Assembly (NCBI GenBank): GCA_041390625.1 | Contig: JAWKPM010000005.1 | Coordinates: forward strand, 1-64,000 | Direction of reading: 5' to 3' | Origin: RBC038 sp041390625 | GTDB taxonomy: Bacteria; Chloroflexota; Dehalococcoidia; UBA2979 | Length of the DNA stretch: 64,000 nt | In this document: positions 43,613 through 52,906 of the stretch, one piece after another | Layout: every line of letters begins with the position of its first letter | Position numbering within the stretch: the first letter of the stretch is position 1 | Notes under the pieces: model-generated | Databases searched by the model: none | What the model was told of the DNA's origin: nothing | The model's input: only the letters and a program-made list of their open reading frames with translations | Made by a program: the position numbers and the translations under genes

Positions 43613-43633
43613 CTCCGACTCATCACCGCCACA

Positions 43634-44710
43634 TCACACGAAGTCGAATCTAAGGTCCAGCTCCCCGCCGATGCCACGGAACCACTCGATGACTTCCTCG
43701 TGGTACGGGATGCCCTCCTCGAGGCGGACGCGCTCCTCCTCGGCCTCGAGCAGGCCGGGGTAGACGACGCGGTCGTGGCCGGGTGCAGGCGGCGTTTCGA
43801 CGAGGCCGCGGAGGAAGCGGTCCATGTCGGCCTTGAACTGATCGAGATCGATGAAGGCGTCGATGCGGTACGCGAGGAAGTGGAAGCCGGGCACGAGGGC
43901 GATGAAGCCGGGCCCGAGGCCGCTCAGCGTGCTGCACATGATGTCGACGACCGCGCCCAGGCCGTAGCCCTTGTGCGATCCCTGCTCGCGCGTGCCGCCC
44001 AGCGGCAGCATGTAGAACTCGTCGGGGACGGTGACGCGCTCCATGATCGGGCTGCCGTCGGTCCTCGCGATCCAGCCGGGCTCCAACTGCGCGCCGACGC
44101 GCCTCGCGAGCCGCGCCTTGTTGTTCGCGATCTGCGTCGTGCCCATGTCGAGGACGAACGGCGGCATCTCGCCGGCCGGCGCCGCCCACGCGATCGGGTT
44201 CGTCCCGAGCCTCGGCACCGCCCCGAACGTCGGCAGCATCGCCGGCGGGCCGCTCGAGGACATGGCGACGCCGATCATGCCGTGCGGCAACGCGCGCATC
44301 GCGTGGTAACCGGCGCCGCCCATGTGCCCGACGCCCGTCACACACACCGATCCGAGGCCGTGGCGCGCCGCCTTCTCGATCGCGAGGTCCATCGCCCGCG
44401 GCGCGACGTGCAGCCCGAGGCTGCCCCCGCCATCGAGGACGGCCGTGGTGTCGGTCTCCCTCGTCACCGTGAGCTCGCCTCGAGGGTTGAGCCGGCCGTC
44501 GCGGTAGCCCGCGACGTACGAACGCAGCATGTTCGAGACGCCGTGCGTCTCGACGCCGCGGAGGTCGTTGAACAGCAGTACGTCGGCGGCGAGGGCGGCG
44601 TTCTCCGCCTCGAGGCCCATCGCCTCGAAGATCGCCTCGGTCGCCGCCCGCATCTGTCGAGGCTGCACGATGACCTGGTCGGCCTCGGGGACCTTGAACC
44701 GTTCGAGCAC
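43634..44710 (-). CDS. Ldh-family (malate/L-sulfolactate type) oxidoreductase
   Basis: 358 aa NAD(P)-dependent dehydrogenase of the YlbC/ComC family. Catalytic His in LRGVETHGVSNML; GTNPIAWAAPAG; VLDMGTTQIANNK; KGYGLGAVVDI near the C-terminus. GAGGAGG precedes the GTG at 44710. Acts on 2-hydroxyacids such as malate, ureidoglycolate or sulfolactate. It forms the left end of the hydroxyacid-related cluster. Confidence 0.9.
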   Translation of the reverse strand: MLERFKVPEADQVIVQPRQMRAATEAIFEAMGLEAENAALAADVLLFNDLRGVETHGVSNMLRSYVAGYRDGRLNPRGELTVTRETDTTAVLDGGGSLGLHVAPRAMDLAIEKAARHGLGSVCVTGVGHMGGAGYHAMRALPHGMIGVAMSSSGPPAMLPTFGAVPRLGTNPIAWAAPAGEMPPFVLDMGTTQIANNKARLARRVGAQLEPGWIARTDGSPIMERVTVPDEFYMLPLGGTREQGSHKGYGLGAVVDIMCSTLSGLGPGFIALVPGFHFLAYRIDAFIDLDQFKADMDRFLRGLVETPPAPGHDRVVYPGLLEAEEERVRLEEGIPYHEEVIEWFRGIGGELDLRFDFV

Positions 44711-44744
44711 GCAGAGCCTCCTCGTTCGCTCTCGATGGTGGTGG

Positions 44745-45596
44745 CTAGCGGCCGGCCTTCGCGACGATACGGTCGTAGAGGTTGCCGACGTTCATCGCGT
44801 TGACGCGATCGTGCGCCGGGAAGAGGCGCTGGCCGATCGGGTACGGGTCGACGTCCGGCGCCGGCTGCGCCAGCGCCTCCTCCTTGGTCATGCCGCGGTC
44901 GACGAAGGCCTGCACGGCGTCGATCCACGCCTCGAGGATCGCGGCCTGCTCGGGGAGATACGAGTTGTCGCACGGCTCGCCGTGGCCGGGCACGATCACC
45001 TCGGCGCCCAGCGCCTCGATGCGCTTCAGCGCCTCGAGCCACTCCCAGGGATCCGCCTCCTGGATGAAGGTCTTGCAGCGGTTGAAGACGTTGTCGCCGG
45101 TGAAGACCACGCCTTCCTCCGGCAGCAGCACGGCGGTCTGGGGCGGGGTGTGGCCGGGGATGTGGATACAGCGCACCGGCTTGCCGCCCACCTCGAGGGT
45201 GAGCTCGTCGTCGAAGAGGCGCGTCGGTGGGTTCGGCGGGTAGGCGGGGTGGTTGAGGAGCCAGACGCTGTCGGGATCCGTCTCCTTCATCGTGTCGACG
45301 CGCTCCTGCGAGGTCATGCGCGGAATGGTCTCGAGGTAGCGCGCCTCCATCAGGCGCTGGCCGATCACCTCGACGCCGGGGAAGTAGGCGTTGCCCATGA
45401 TGTGGTCGCCGTGCGGCTCAGTGTTCACGAGCTGGTGGACCGGACCGTGCTCGGCGATCTGCTCGCGCCAGCGCACCGCGTTGATCGGCTGCTGCGGCGT
45501 GTCGATCATGAAGACCTCGCCGGGCGTGACGTAGAAGCCGGGGTTGCAGCCCCAGAAGTAGATCTCCGTGTAGACGTGCTCGCTGACGCGTCGCAT
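44745..45596 (-). CDS. Metallo-beta-lactamase-fold hydrolase
   Basis: 283 aa. The metal motif is VNTEPHGDHIMGN, in which the first His of HxHxDH is Glu; other ligands appear in IHIPGHTPPQT, FTGDNVF and IVPGHGEP. ATG at 45596 with GAAGGGG upstream. The Glu replacement is seen in some MBL branches; substrate unknown. Divergent from the D-2-hydroxyacid dehydrogenase gene across about 90 bp. Confidence 0.83.
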   Translation of the reverse strand: MRRVSEHVYTEIYFWGCNPGFYVTPGEVFMIDTPQQPINAVRWREQIAEHGPVHQLVNTEPHGDHIMGNAYFPGVEVIGQRLMEARYLETIPRMTSQERVDTMKETDPDSVWLLNHPAYPPNPPTRLFDDELTLEVGGKPVRCIHIPGHTPPQTAVLLPEEGVVFTGDNVFNRCKTFIQEADPWEWLEALKRIEALGAEVIVPGHGEPCDNSYLPEQAAILEAWIDAVQAFVDRGMTKEEALAQPAPDVDPYPIGQRLFPAHDRVNAMNVGNLYDRIVAKAGR

Positions 45597-45686
45597 CGCG
45601 ACCCCTTCCCCGCCACGTAGGCCCGAGGATGATACGCGTCGCACGCGAGGCGACCGCCTGCGCGCGTCGGCTGCTACCGTCGCGCC

Positions 45687-46655
45687 ATGAAGGTCTTGGT
45701 CATCCTTGGTCTGACGATGCCGGAAGTGGACGAGCGCCTCCTCGCGCGCATCGAGGAGGCCGCCGGCCCCGATGGCGAGGTGCTGGTCGCGGCCTCGACG
45801 GGCGAGGCGCTCGAGCTCGTCCACGACGTCGAGGTCATCCTCGGGCCGATCACGCCTCCGCTCTTCGAGCGCGCCGAGCGGCTGCGCTGGGTCCATGCGA
45901 TCACGGCCGGCGCCGACGCCTACCTCTTTGATGCCTTCCGCGACTCCGAGGTGCAGCTGTCGGGCGACAAGGGCCTCGTGGGGTCGCACCTCTCGGAGAC
46001 GGCGTTCGGGCTGCTGCTGGCGCTCAGCCGCCGCATCGCGCGCTCGATCCTCGACGGGCCGAAGTCATGGGACGTGCGCGTCGAGTACCGGCGCGAGGAG
46101 TTCGAGCTCGAGGGGCTGACGATGGGCATCGTCGGCTTCGGCGGCACCGGGCGCGCCATCGCGCAGCGGGCGGCTGCCTTCGGAATGCGCTGCATTGCGG
46201 TCGACGTCGACGCGGTGCCGCCCTCGCCCGAGGTCGCCGAGGTGTGGGGCGCCGACCGCCTCGACGAGTTGCTGGCGACCTCGGACGTCGTGGCCTCGGG
46301 CCTGCCGCTCACCGAGGCGACGCGCAACCTGTTCGATGCGCGGGCCTTCGAGCTGATGAAGCCGACGGCCATCCTCGTGAACGTCACACGAGGCGAGGTG
46401 GTGGACGGGCACGCCCTCGCCGAGGCCGTGCGCACCGGCCAGATCGCCGGCGCCGGCCTCGATGTCGCCCCCGAGGAGCCACTGCCCGCCTCGCACCCGC
46501 TGTGGACCACGCCGAACGTCGTCATGACGCCGCACACAGCCGGCGCCAGCCAGCTGCGGCTCGGGCGCAACCTCGAGCGCTTCCTGCGGAACATCGAGCA
46601 CCTCGGCGCCGGCGAGCCCCTCGAGGGTCAGATCGACAAGCAGCGAGGGTTCTAG
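45687..46655 (+). CDS. D-2-hydroxyacid dehydrogenase
   Basis: 322 aa NAD-dependent enzyme reducing 2-oxoacids. MGIVGFGGTGRAIAQ binds the nucleotide; catalytic Arg in VNVTRGEVVD, Glu in VAPEEPLP and His in VMTPHTAGA are present. It opens a co-directional block with a second dehydrogenase, a ThDP enzyme, an NHL propeller and an FMN hydroxyacid oxidase. Confidence 0.92.
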   Translation: MKVLVILGLTMPEVDERLLARIEEAAGPDGEVLVAASTGEALELVHDVEVILGPITPPLFERAERLRWVHAITAGADAYLFDAFRDSEVQLSGDKGLVGSHLSETAFGLLLALSRRIARSILDGPKSWDVRVEYRREEFELEGLTMGIVGFGGTGRAIAQRAAAFGMRCIAVDVDAVPPSPEVAEVWGADRLDELLATSDVVASGLPLTEATRNLFDARAFELMKPTAILVNVTRGEVVDGHALAEAVRTGQIAGAGLDVAPEEPLPASHPLWTTPNVVMTPHTAGASQLRLGRNLERFLRNIEHLGAGEPLEGQIDKQRGF

Positions 46656-46718
46656 ACGCCTCGATCCCACCGCGGCGCGCTTCGGGTTAGGATGCGCGGG
46701 CGTTCTGGGGGGTGAGAC

Positions 46719-47798
46719 GTGGCGGAGACACCTCGATTCCGCGTGGGCGTGCAGAAGCCGCGCGCCGTACAGCAGGGCGGCGGCTCGCAGTTCAACCTGC
46801 AGGGACAGACCTACCAGTGGGAACTGGAGGCGCTGGCACCGATCGGCGCCGAGATCATCGAGATCGACGCCGAGACGGATGCCGAGTTCACGGCGCAGGT
46901 GCGTGAGTTCGACGCCGTCATCTCGCGCGGGCGGCGCATCAACGCCGACATCATCGCGGGCCTCGACCACTGCAAGATCATCGGCGTCGGAAGCGTCGGC
47001 ACCGACTCGGTGGATGTCGATGCCGCGACGCGCGCCGGCATCGTCGTCACGAACGTGCCGGACGTCTTCATCGAGGACGTGGCGGACCACACGATGGCAC
47101 TGCTGCTCGCGGCCCATCGACGCCTGTACGAGATGCGGCGCCTGATGCTCGAGGGGCGATGGGCCGAGGGCCACCCGCGCCTGCGCGAGATCCCCCGGCT
47201 GTTCGGGCAGACCCTCGGGCTCGTCGCCTTCGGAAACGTGGCACGGGCGGTCGCGCGACGAGCGCAGCCGTTCGGCCTCCGGGTGATGGCCTACGACCCC
47301 TACATCTCGGAGACCGAGATGACCGCGCTGGGCGTCGAGCCCGTAGGGCTCTTCGAGATGTTGGAGCGCTCGGACTTCGTCTCGAACCACGGCCCGCTGA
47401 ACGTCGAGTCCCGGCACATGATCAGCACGCCGCACTTCAAGGCGATGAAGCCGACCGCCATCTTCCTCAACAACGGCCGCGGCCCGAGCGTCGATGAGGA
47501 GGCGCTCATCGAGGCGCTGCAGGCCGGCGAGATCGCCGGGGCCGGCCTCGATGTGTTCGAAACCGAGCCGGCCGACCCGGAGAATCCGCTGCTGCACATG
47601 GAGAACGTCATCGTCACGCCGCACGTCGCCTCGGCGTCGTCGCGGATGATGCCGGAGACCCGACGGCGCCTCGGGCAGGAGATCGCCCTCGTGCTGCAGG
47701 GGCGCTGGCCTCGCAGCGCGGTCAACCCGCAGGTACTGATGAGCACCACCCTCGAGCGGTGGCAGCCGCACTCGATGGGGCGAGGCCCGAACCGCTAG
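46719..47798 (+). CDS. D-2-hydroxyacid dehydrogenase, phosphoglycerate/CtBP type
   Basis: 359 aa. Catalytic Arg in LNNGRGPSVDE, Glu in FETEPADP and His in VTPHVAS are present, and the substrate domain has ISRGRRINADII. The nucleotide loop reads LGLVAFGNVARAVARR, which lacks the second and third Gly of GxGxxG, as in CtBP-like members. GTG start. Located 63 bp after the first dehydrogenase; the two differ and are not a simple recent duplication. Confidence 0.88.
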   Translation: MAETPRFRVGVQKPRAVQQGGGSQFNLQGQTYQWELEALAPIGAEIIEIDAETDAEFTAQVREFDAVISRGRRINADIIAGLDHCKIIGVGSVGTDSVDVDAATRAGIVVTNVPDVFIEDVADHTMALLLAAHRRLYEMRRLMLEGRWAEGHPRLREIPRLFGQTLGLVAFGNVARAVARRAQPFGLRVMAYDPYISETEMTALGVEPVGLFEMLERSDFVSNHGPLNVESRHMISTPHFKAMKPTAIFLNNGRGPSVDEEALIEALQAGEIAGAGLDVFETEPADPENPLLHMENVIVTPHVASASSRMMPETRRRLGQEIALVLQGRWPRSAVNPQVLMSTTLERWQPHSMGRGPNR

Positions 47799-47840
47799 CA
47801 CGCGAGCCCTCGAGGCACGCGCGAACCGAAGGAGCATCCG

Positions 47841-49478
47841 ATGCAGGTCGCCGACGCGATCGCCCACATCCTGAAGCGCGAGGGGGTCGAGTTCATCACC
47901 GGCTACCCGGTGAACCCGGTCCTGGAGGCCGCGGCGAAGGTCGACATCCGCCCGATCATCGTGCGGCAGGAGCGCACCGGCCTCCACATGGCCGACGCCT
48001 ACTCGAGGCTCAACTCGGGGAACCGAGTCGGCGTGTTCGCGATGCAGAACGGACCGGGCTCGGAGAACTCGTTCGGCGGGGTGGCGCAGGCGTGGGGTGA
48101 CTCATCGCCCATCCTCGTGCTGCCGGGCGGCTACGCCCGCAACCTGATGGCGGTGCAGCCGCACTTCTCCTCGTTCCTCAACTTCCAGCACATCACGAAG
48201 TCGGCCGAGGTCGTGACGGTGGCCTCGGAAGCGCCGAACGCAATGCGGCGGGCGTTCGCGCAGGTGCTGAACGGGCGGCCTCGCCCGGTCCTCGTGGAAT
48301 TCCCGGGCGACGTCTTCCGCGAGGAGATCCCGGACGATTTCCACTACGTGCCGGTCGTGCGCACGAAGTCGGGGCCGGACCCGGACGCCGTGCGCGAGGC
48401 GGCCCGCGTCCTCCTCGAGGCCGAGCGGCCGGTGATCTACGCCGGGCAGGGCGTCCACTACGCGCAGGCGTGGGACAGCCTGCGCACGCTGGCCGAGCTG
48501 CTCGAGGCGCCGGTCACGACCAGCCTCGAGGGGAAGAGCGCCTTCCCGGAGGACCACCCGCTGTCCCTCGGGTCGGGCGGACGCTCGCTACCGAAGCCGG
48601 TGTTCGACTTCGTGCAGGGGGCGGACGTCATCTTCGGCATCGGCTGCTCGTTCGCCGCGACGAACTACGGCATCCAGTTCCCCACGGGGAAGACTGTCAT
48701 CCACGCCACGCTCGACCCGTCCGACATCGATCGCACGGTCGAGGCGCAATACGCCCTCATCGGTGACGCGCAGCTCACCCTCGATGCCCTCATCGAGGTG
48801 GTGCGCGGCGAGGTCGGCTCCGGTGGCCGTGGGCGACGCGACGGCGTCGTGGCTCAGATCGAGGCGAGCCGCTCCGAGTGGCTCGCCTCGTGGGCGCACG
48901 AGACCGACTCGGACGAGGCGCCGTTCTCGCCGTACCGGGTGCTGCGCGACCTCCACGCGACCGTCGACGTGGCGAACACGATCATCACCCACGACGCGGG
49001 CAGCCCTCGAGACCAGCTCTCGCCGTTCTGGACGACCACGACGCCGCTCTCCTACATCGGGTGGGGGAAGACGACACAACTGGGGTACGGCCTCGGCCTG
49101 GCGATGGGCGCCAAGCTCGCGCAGCCCGACAAGCTCTGCATCAACGTCTGGGGCGACGCGGCCATCGGCATGACGGGCATGGACTTCGAGACGGCCGTGC
49201 GCGAGCGCATCCCGATCATGTCGGTGCTGCTCAACAACTTCTCGATGGCGATCGAGCTGCCGGTCATGCCGGCCTCGACGGAGAAGTACCGCGCGACGGA
49301 CATCTCGGGCCACTACGCCGACATGGCGAAGGCCTTCGGCGGCTACGGCGAGCGCGTGACCGAGGTCTCCGAGATCATCCCGGCGATCAAGCGCGGCATC
49401 GAGCAGACGCAGCAGGGCACGCCGGTGCTGCTCGAGTTCATCACGAAGAAGTCCCACGACTACTCGGTGTTCCGCTAG
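47841..49478 (+). CDS. Thiamine diphosphate-dependent enzyme (acetolactate-synthase-like)
   Basis: 545 aa. Catalytic Glu in VRQERTGLHMADAYSR; central domain with GIGCSFAATNYG; ThDP motif GDAAIGMTGMDFETA followed by LLNNFSMA. It resembles oxalyl-CoA decarboxylase, benzoylformate decarboxylase or acetolactate synthase, but the substrate cannot be told. It lies within the 2-oxoacid/2-hydroxyacid cluster, which makes a decarboxylase or carboligase plausible. Confidence 0.88.
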   Translation: MQVADAIAHILKREGVEFITGYPVNPVLEAAAKVDIRPIIVRQERTGLHMADAYSRLNSGNRVGVFAMQNGPGSENSFGGVAQAWGDSSPILVLPGGYARNLMAVQPHFSSFLNFQHITKSAEVVTVASEAPNAMRRAFAQVLNGRPRPVLVEFPGDVFREEIPDDFHYVPVVRTKSGPDPDAVREAARVLLEAERPVIYAGQGVHYAQAWDSLRTLAELLEAPVTTSLEGKSAFPEDHPLSLGSGGRSLPKPVFDFVQGADVIFGIGCSFAATNYGIQFPTGKTVIHATLDPSDIDRTVEAQYALIGDAQLTLDALIEVVRGEVGSGGRGRRDGVVAQIEASRSEWLASWAHETDSDEAPFSPYRVLRDLHATVDVANTIITHDAGSPRDQLSPFWTTTTPLSYIGWGKTTQLGYGLGLAMGAKLAQPDKLCINVWGDAAIGMTGMDFETAVRERIPIMSVLLNNFSMAIELPVMPASTEKYRATDISGHYADMAKAFGGYGERVTEVSEIIPAIKRGIEQTQQGTPVLLEFITKKSHDYSVFR

Positions 49479-49529
49479 GCCTCGGCCGGCGGGACGCCTC
49501 GAGACGGACTTCGAGGGCAGGAGGTAGCG

Positions 49530-50576
49530 ATGACGATGACGGCGCGCTCGAGCGTCGGGCCGGTGACGGCCGACACGAAGTACGAGCCGGTCGCGGGCTG
49601 GGCGAAGATCCCGCACGGCCTCTGGCTGCGCGAGGCGACCTCGGTGGCGGTCGACTCGGAGGACCGGGTCTACGTCTTCAACCGCGGCAACATGCCGATG
49701 CTCGTGTTCGACCCGGACGGCAACCTCGTCGACTCGTGGGGCAACGAGACGCCACATGCCGGCATGACGACGATCACGGACCCGTACGGCGCCTCGAGGC
49801 GCGTGTGGGAGGGCGTGCGCTTCGTCTGGCCGCACGCCGTGCGCGTCGACCACGAGGACAACCTCTGGCTCGTCGACGTGCAGATCCACACGATGACGAA
49901 GACGGACCGAGCCGGGAACACGCTGATGCAGGTCGGCACACCGGGGGGCCTCGGGACCGCCGCGCCGAAGCAGAGCGGCGAACCCTTCAACCGCCCGACG
50001 GACGTCGCCGTCCACCCGAAGACCGGCGACATCTTCATCAGCGACGGCTACGGCAACTCGCGGGTGCACCGCTACGACAGCAGCGGAATGCACCTGCTCT
50101 CGTGGGGCGAGCCGGGCTCGGACCACGGTCAGTTCAGCCTGCCGCACTCGATCGCCCTCGTGGACGACGACCACGTCGTGGTGTGCGACCGCGAGAACCA
50201 TCGGGTGCAGGTCTTCACCATCGACGGCGCGTTCGTGCGGGCGTGGCACGTGCACCACGCGGTCGCTGTCTCGCGCGGTCGAGGCGAGGACGACCGCATC
50301 TACGTGGCCGAGCAGGGCCCCCCGGCGGTGCAGCTCGGCGTGCCGAACCTCGGGCACCGCGTCTCGATTTACACGCCGGAGGGCGAGCTCGTGACTCGGG
50401 TGGGTGCGCCGTTGCCGGGTGAGGCGCCGGACCAGTTCCTCTGGCCGCACAGCATCGCGGTGGACTCGCGCGGGGACATTTACGTCGCCGAAGTCTCGTA
50501 CGTCGAGGTGGGGAGCCGCCTCGATGTACCGCGCGAGATGGTGAGCCTGCGGAAGTGGCGGCGGGTCAGCGGGTAG
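49530..50576 (+). CDS. NHL-repeat beta-propeller protein
   Basis: 348 aa, made of about six NHL-like blades: VAVDSEDRVYVFNRGN, VRVDHEDNLWLVDVQ, VAVHPKTGDIFISDGYGNSR, IALVDDDHVVVCDRENHRVQ and IAVDSRGDIYVAEVSYV. It resembles peptidyl-alpha-hydroxyglycine lyase-like and SMP-30-like propellers. No signal sequence is visible. It lies between the ThDP enzyme and the FMN oxidase in one direction. Confidence 0.82.
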   Translation: MTMTARSSVGPVTADTKYEPVAGWAKIPHGLWLREATSVAVDSEDRVYVFNRGNMPMLVFDPDGNLVDSWGNETPHAGMTTITDPYGASRRVWEGVRFVWPHAVRVDHEDNLWLVDVQIHTMTKTDRAGNTLMQVGTPGGLGTAAPKQSGEPFNRPTDVAVHPKTGDIFISDGYGNSRVHRYDSSGMHLLSWGEPGSDHGQFSLPHSIALVDDDHVVVCDRENHRVQVFTIDGAFVRAWHVHHAVAVSRGRGEDDRIYVAEQGPPAVQLGVPNLGHRVSIYTPEGELVTRVGAPLPGEAPDQFLWPHSIAVDSRGDIYVAEVSYVEVGSRLDVPREMVSLRKWRRVSG

Positions 50577-50620
50577 CGAGCGGGCCTCGAGATTTCGAGG
50601 GGCGGCGAGGGGAGAGCGCG

Positions 50621-51688
50621 GTGGGTGCGGACTTCGTGACGATGGCGCCGATCATCCAGGAGGCGCGGAGGCGGCTCGATCAGGGGGCGTGGGACTTCCT
50701 CGTGGGCGGATCGGAGTCGGAGACGACGTTCCGTCGCAACCGCGCCGGGCTCGACCGACTGGCGCTGCGACCTCGGGTGCTGCGCGACGTCTCGAACGTC
50801 GACACGGCGACCGAGCTGCTCGGGCAGCCGCTGCGCATCCCGGTGCTGACGGCACCCGTCGGCAGCACGCAGCGCTTCACGCCTCGAGGGTCGGCGGCGG
50901 CGGCCGAGGCGACGGCGCGCTACGGCCTCGTGCCCGTGATCTCCTCGGCGAGCGGGCCCGACCTCGAGGAGGTCGCGAAGGCCGCCGACAGCTTCAAGGT
51001 CTACCAGCTGTACATCCGCGGCGACATGGACTGGGTGCGCAGCGAGGTCGCGCGCATCAAGAACGCCGGCTTCTCGGCCTTCACGCTGACGGTCGACACA
51101 CAGGTGCCCTCGATTCGCGAGCGCCCGCTCATCAGCGGGGGCCCCGGCCCGGCGCGGCCGCCGGTCAACTACCAGGCCGCGATGACGTGGGACTTCCTCG
51201 ATGAGCTGAAGGAGCTCGTCGGGCTGCCGTTCCTGCTCAAGGGCATCCAGACGGCCGAGGACGCGGCGCTGGCCGTGGAGCACGGCGTCGACGTCGTGTG
51301 GGTCTCCAACCACGGTGGGCGGCAGCTCGACCACGCGCGCGGGAGCGTCGACACGCTGCCGGAGATCGTCGCGGCGGTGAACGGCCGCGCGAAGATCGTC
51401 CTCGACGGGGGCATCAACCGCGGGACGGACATCCTCAAGGCGATCGCCCTCGGTGCCGACGCCGTCGCGATCGGGCGGCTGCAGGGCTGGGGCCTCGGGG
51501 CGGGTGGCGTCGACGGGCTCGTGCGGGTGTTCGAGATCCTCGAGTCGGAGATGCGATCGGCGATGGGGCTGGTGGGGGTGACGAGCCTCGATGAGCTCGG
51601 GCCGGAGTACGTGTGCCCGGCCGAGCCCGTGACGATGCCGCACGAGATGAGCTCGTGGCCGAACATCCCGGGCGAGCGCATCCCCTAG
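50621..51688 (+). CDS. FMN-dependent alpha-hydroxyacid oxidase/dehydrogenase
   Basis: 355 aa of the lactate-oxidase/glycolate-oxidase family. The catalytic base His is in VSNHGGRQLDHA; LKGIQTAEDA with Lys; VDTQVPSIRERPL; and GGINRGTDILKAIALGADAVAIG binds the phosphate. Oxidises L-2-hydroxyacids to 2-oxoacids. GTG at 50621 after GAGGGGAG is preferred; other in-frame starts exist. Last gene of the hydroxyacid block. Confidence 0.9.
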   Translation: MGADFVTMAPIIQEARRRLDQGAWDFLVGGSESETTFRRNRAGLDRLALRPRVLRDVSNVDTATELLGQPLRIPVLTAPVGSTQRFTPRGSAAAAEATARYGLVPVISSASGPDLEEVAKAADSFKVYQLYIRGDMDWVRSEVARIKNAGFSAFTLTVDTQVPSIRERPLISGGPGPARPPVNYQAAMTWDFLDELKELVGLPFLLKGIQTAEDAALAVEHGVDVVWVSNHGGRQLDHARGSVDTLPEIVAAVNGRAKIVLDGGINRGTDILKAIALGADAVAIGRLQGWGLGAGGVDGLVRVFEILESEMRSAMGLVGVTSLDELGPEYVCPAEPVTMPHEMSSWPNIPGERIP

Positions 51689-51697
51689 GCGGGCGGC

Positions 51698-52255
51698 TCA
51701 GTCGTCGGAGGGATCGAGGCGCCTCGACATTACGACGAGGTCGTGCGTCTCGCCATCCGCATCGATGACCTGATCGGGCAGGAGCGCCTCGCTCGCGAAG
51801 CCGAGACGCTTGAAGACGGCCATCGCCGCCGACTGATCGAGCGTCATCTGCGCGACGAGCTTCAGCACGTTCATGTCCGTGCCGATGCGGAATGCGGCCT
51901 CGGTGAGCGCGCGACCGAGGCCCTCGCCTCTCGAGCCCGGACCGACGACGACGCGCAACTCGGCGACGTGGCGCACCCACGCCAGCGGTGCGCGTGAGAC
52001 CGAGGCGTAGCCCAACACCTCGTTGTTGCGGACGGCGAGGATGGTGCCGTTGAGGCCGCGTCGAATGTCCTCGACCCACGCATCGATCTCGTCGGGCTGG
52101 GTGATGTCGCGACGAAGGAACATCAGGTCCTCGCGCGGGAGCGTGCGCCCGAAGGCGAGCAGCAGCGGATGGTCCGCCGCCGTCGCGTAGCGCAGCGTGA
52201 TGTCGCCACCCGGCCGCTGGATCGTTCCGAGGATGGCCGGGTGCTCGGTCGTCAC
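51698..52255 (-). CDS. GNAT-family N-acetyltransferase
   Basis: 185 aa. Motif A GPGSRGEGLGRALTEAAF binds acetyl-CoA; GYASVSRAPLAWVRHVAELRV (strands 4 and 5) precedes it; MTLDQSAAMAVFKRLGF follows. GTG start. It is convergent with the FMN oxidase. Substrate unknown. Confidence 0.85.
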   Translation of the reverse strand: MTTEHPAILGTIQRPGGDITLRYATAADHPLLLAFGRTLPREDLMFLRRDITQPDEIDAWVEDIRRGLNGTILAVRNNEVLGYASVSRAPLAWVRHVAELRVVVGPGSRGEGLGRALTEAAFRIGTDMNVLKLVAQMTLDQSAAMAVFKRLGFASEALLPDQVIDADGETHDLVVMSRRLDPSDD

Positions 52256-52300
52256 GCTTCGCTGCTCCTTCGTCGGTCGCGGGGTTGTGGTGCCTTGCAG

Positions 52301-52828
52301 TTAGTGGGTGCCCTCACGCTGGAGGACGGTGGGCATGCCCTGCATGCCTCGGAGGGTGTTGATCTCGCCTCGATGGCCGTTGAAGTGGCCCATCAGGTGG
52401 AGGGAGATGGCCTCGCCGACGGTCTCGGTGCCCTCGCGGGCCGGCACCTCGCGCTCGAGGTCCTCGTCGGTCGCGCCCTCCAGGTAGCGGGCGGTCTGGT
52501 CCCAGACGGCCTGCTGGTAGTCGGCGAAGGCGCCGATGTCCGTGATGCGGATCTTCTGCGAGTCCTCATCGGAGAGACCGTTGCCGGTGCCCTCGGGTGG
52601 GAGGCCGGTGCGCTTCGCCCAGTCGTCGTTCCAGATCGGCTTCTGGCCGAGGACACGCGCTCCGATGATGAGGTCCTCGATGCGGGCGGTGTGCCAGAGG
52701 CACCAGGCGATCGAGTGGCTGCCGTTCGGCGGCACGAAGTGCAGCTGGTCCTCGGTGCCATTGCGCGCATCGGCCAGCGCGCGATGCGCGAAGTCCATGC
52801 TGCGCTGGATGAACTGCACGGTGCTCAT
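52301..52828 (-). CDS. DinB-superfamily protein
   Basis: 175 aa four-helix-bundle protein with the metal His triad: His46 in AWCLWHTARIEDL and His148 and His152 in HLMGHFNGHRGEI. This family includes thiol-dependent S-transferases (mycothiol- or bacillithiol-linked) and stress proteins. No partner is evident. Confidence 0.85.
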   Translation of the reverse strand: MSTVQFIQRSMDFAHRALADARNGTEDQLHFVPPNGSHSIAWCLWHTARIEDLIIGARVLGQKPIWNDDWAKRTGLPPEGTGNGLSDEDSQKIRITDIGAFADYQQAVWDQTARYLEGATDEDLEREVPAREGTETVGEAISLHLMGHFNGHRGEINTLRGMQGMPTVLQREGTH

Positions 52829-52906
52829 GGGTCACTCTCCCGCCTCGACCCTGCACGCACCTCGATGGCGGTCGGGCCGCCCCGATAATACGTGCCGAAG
52901 CGCGCT

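Noticed and set aside
43572..43763. Small open frame across the parS sites beginning MFHVKH
   Set aside because: The peptide is simply the translation of the parS palindromes; no ribosome site and it runs antisense into the Ldh-family gene.
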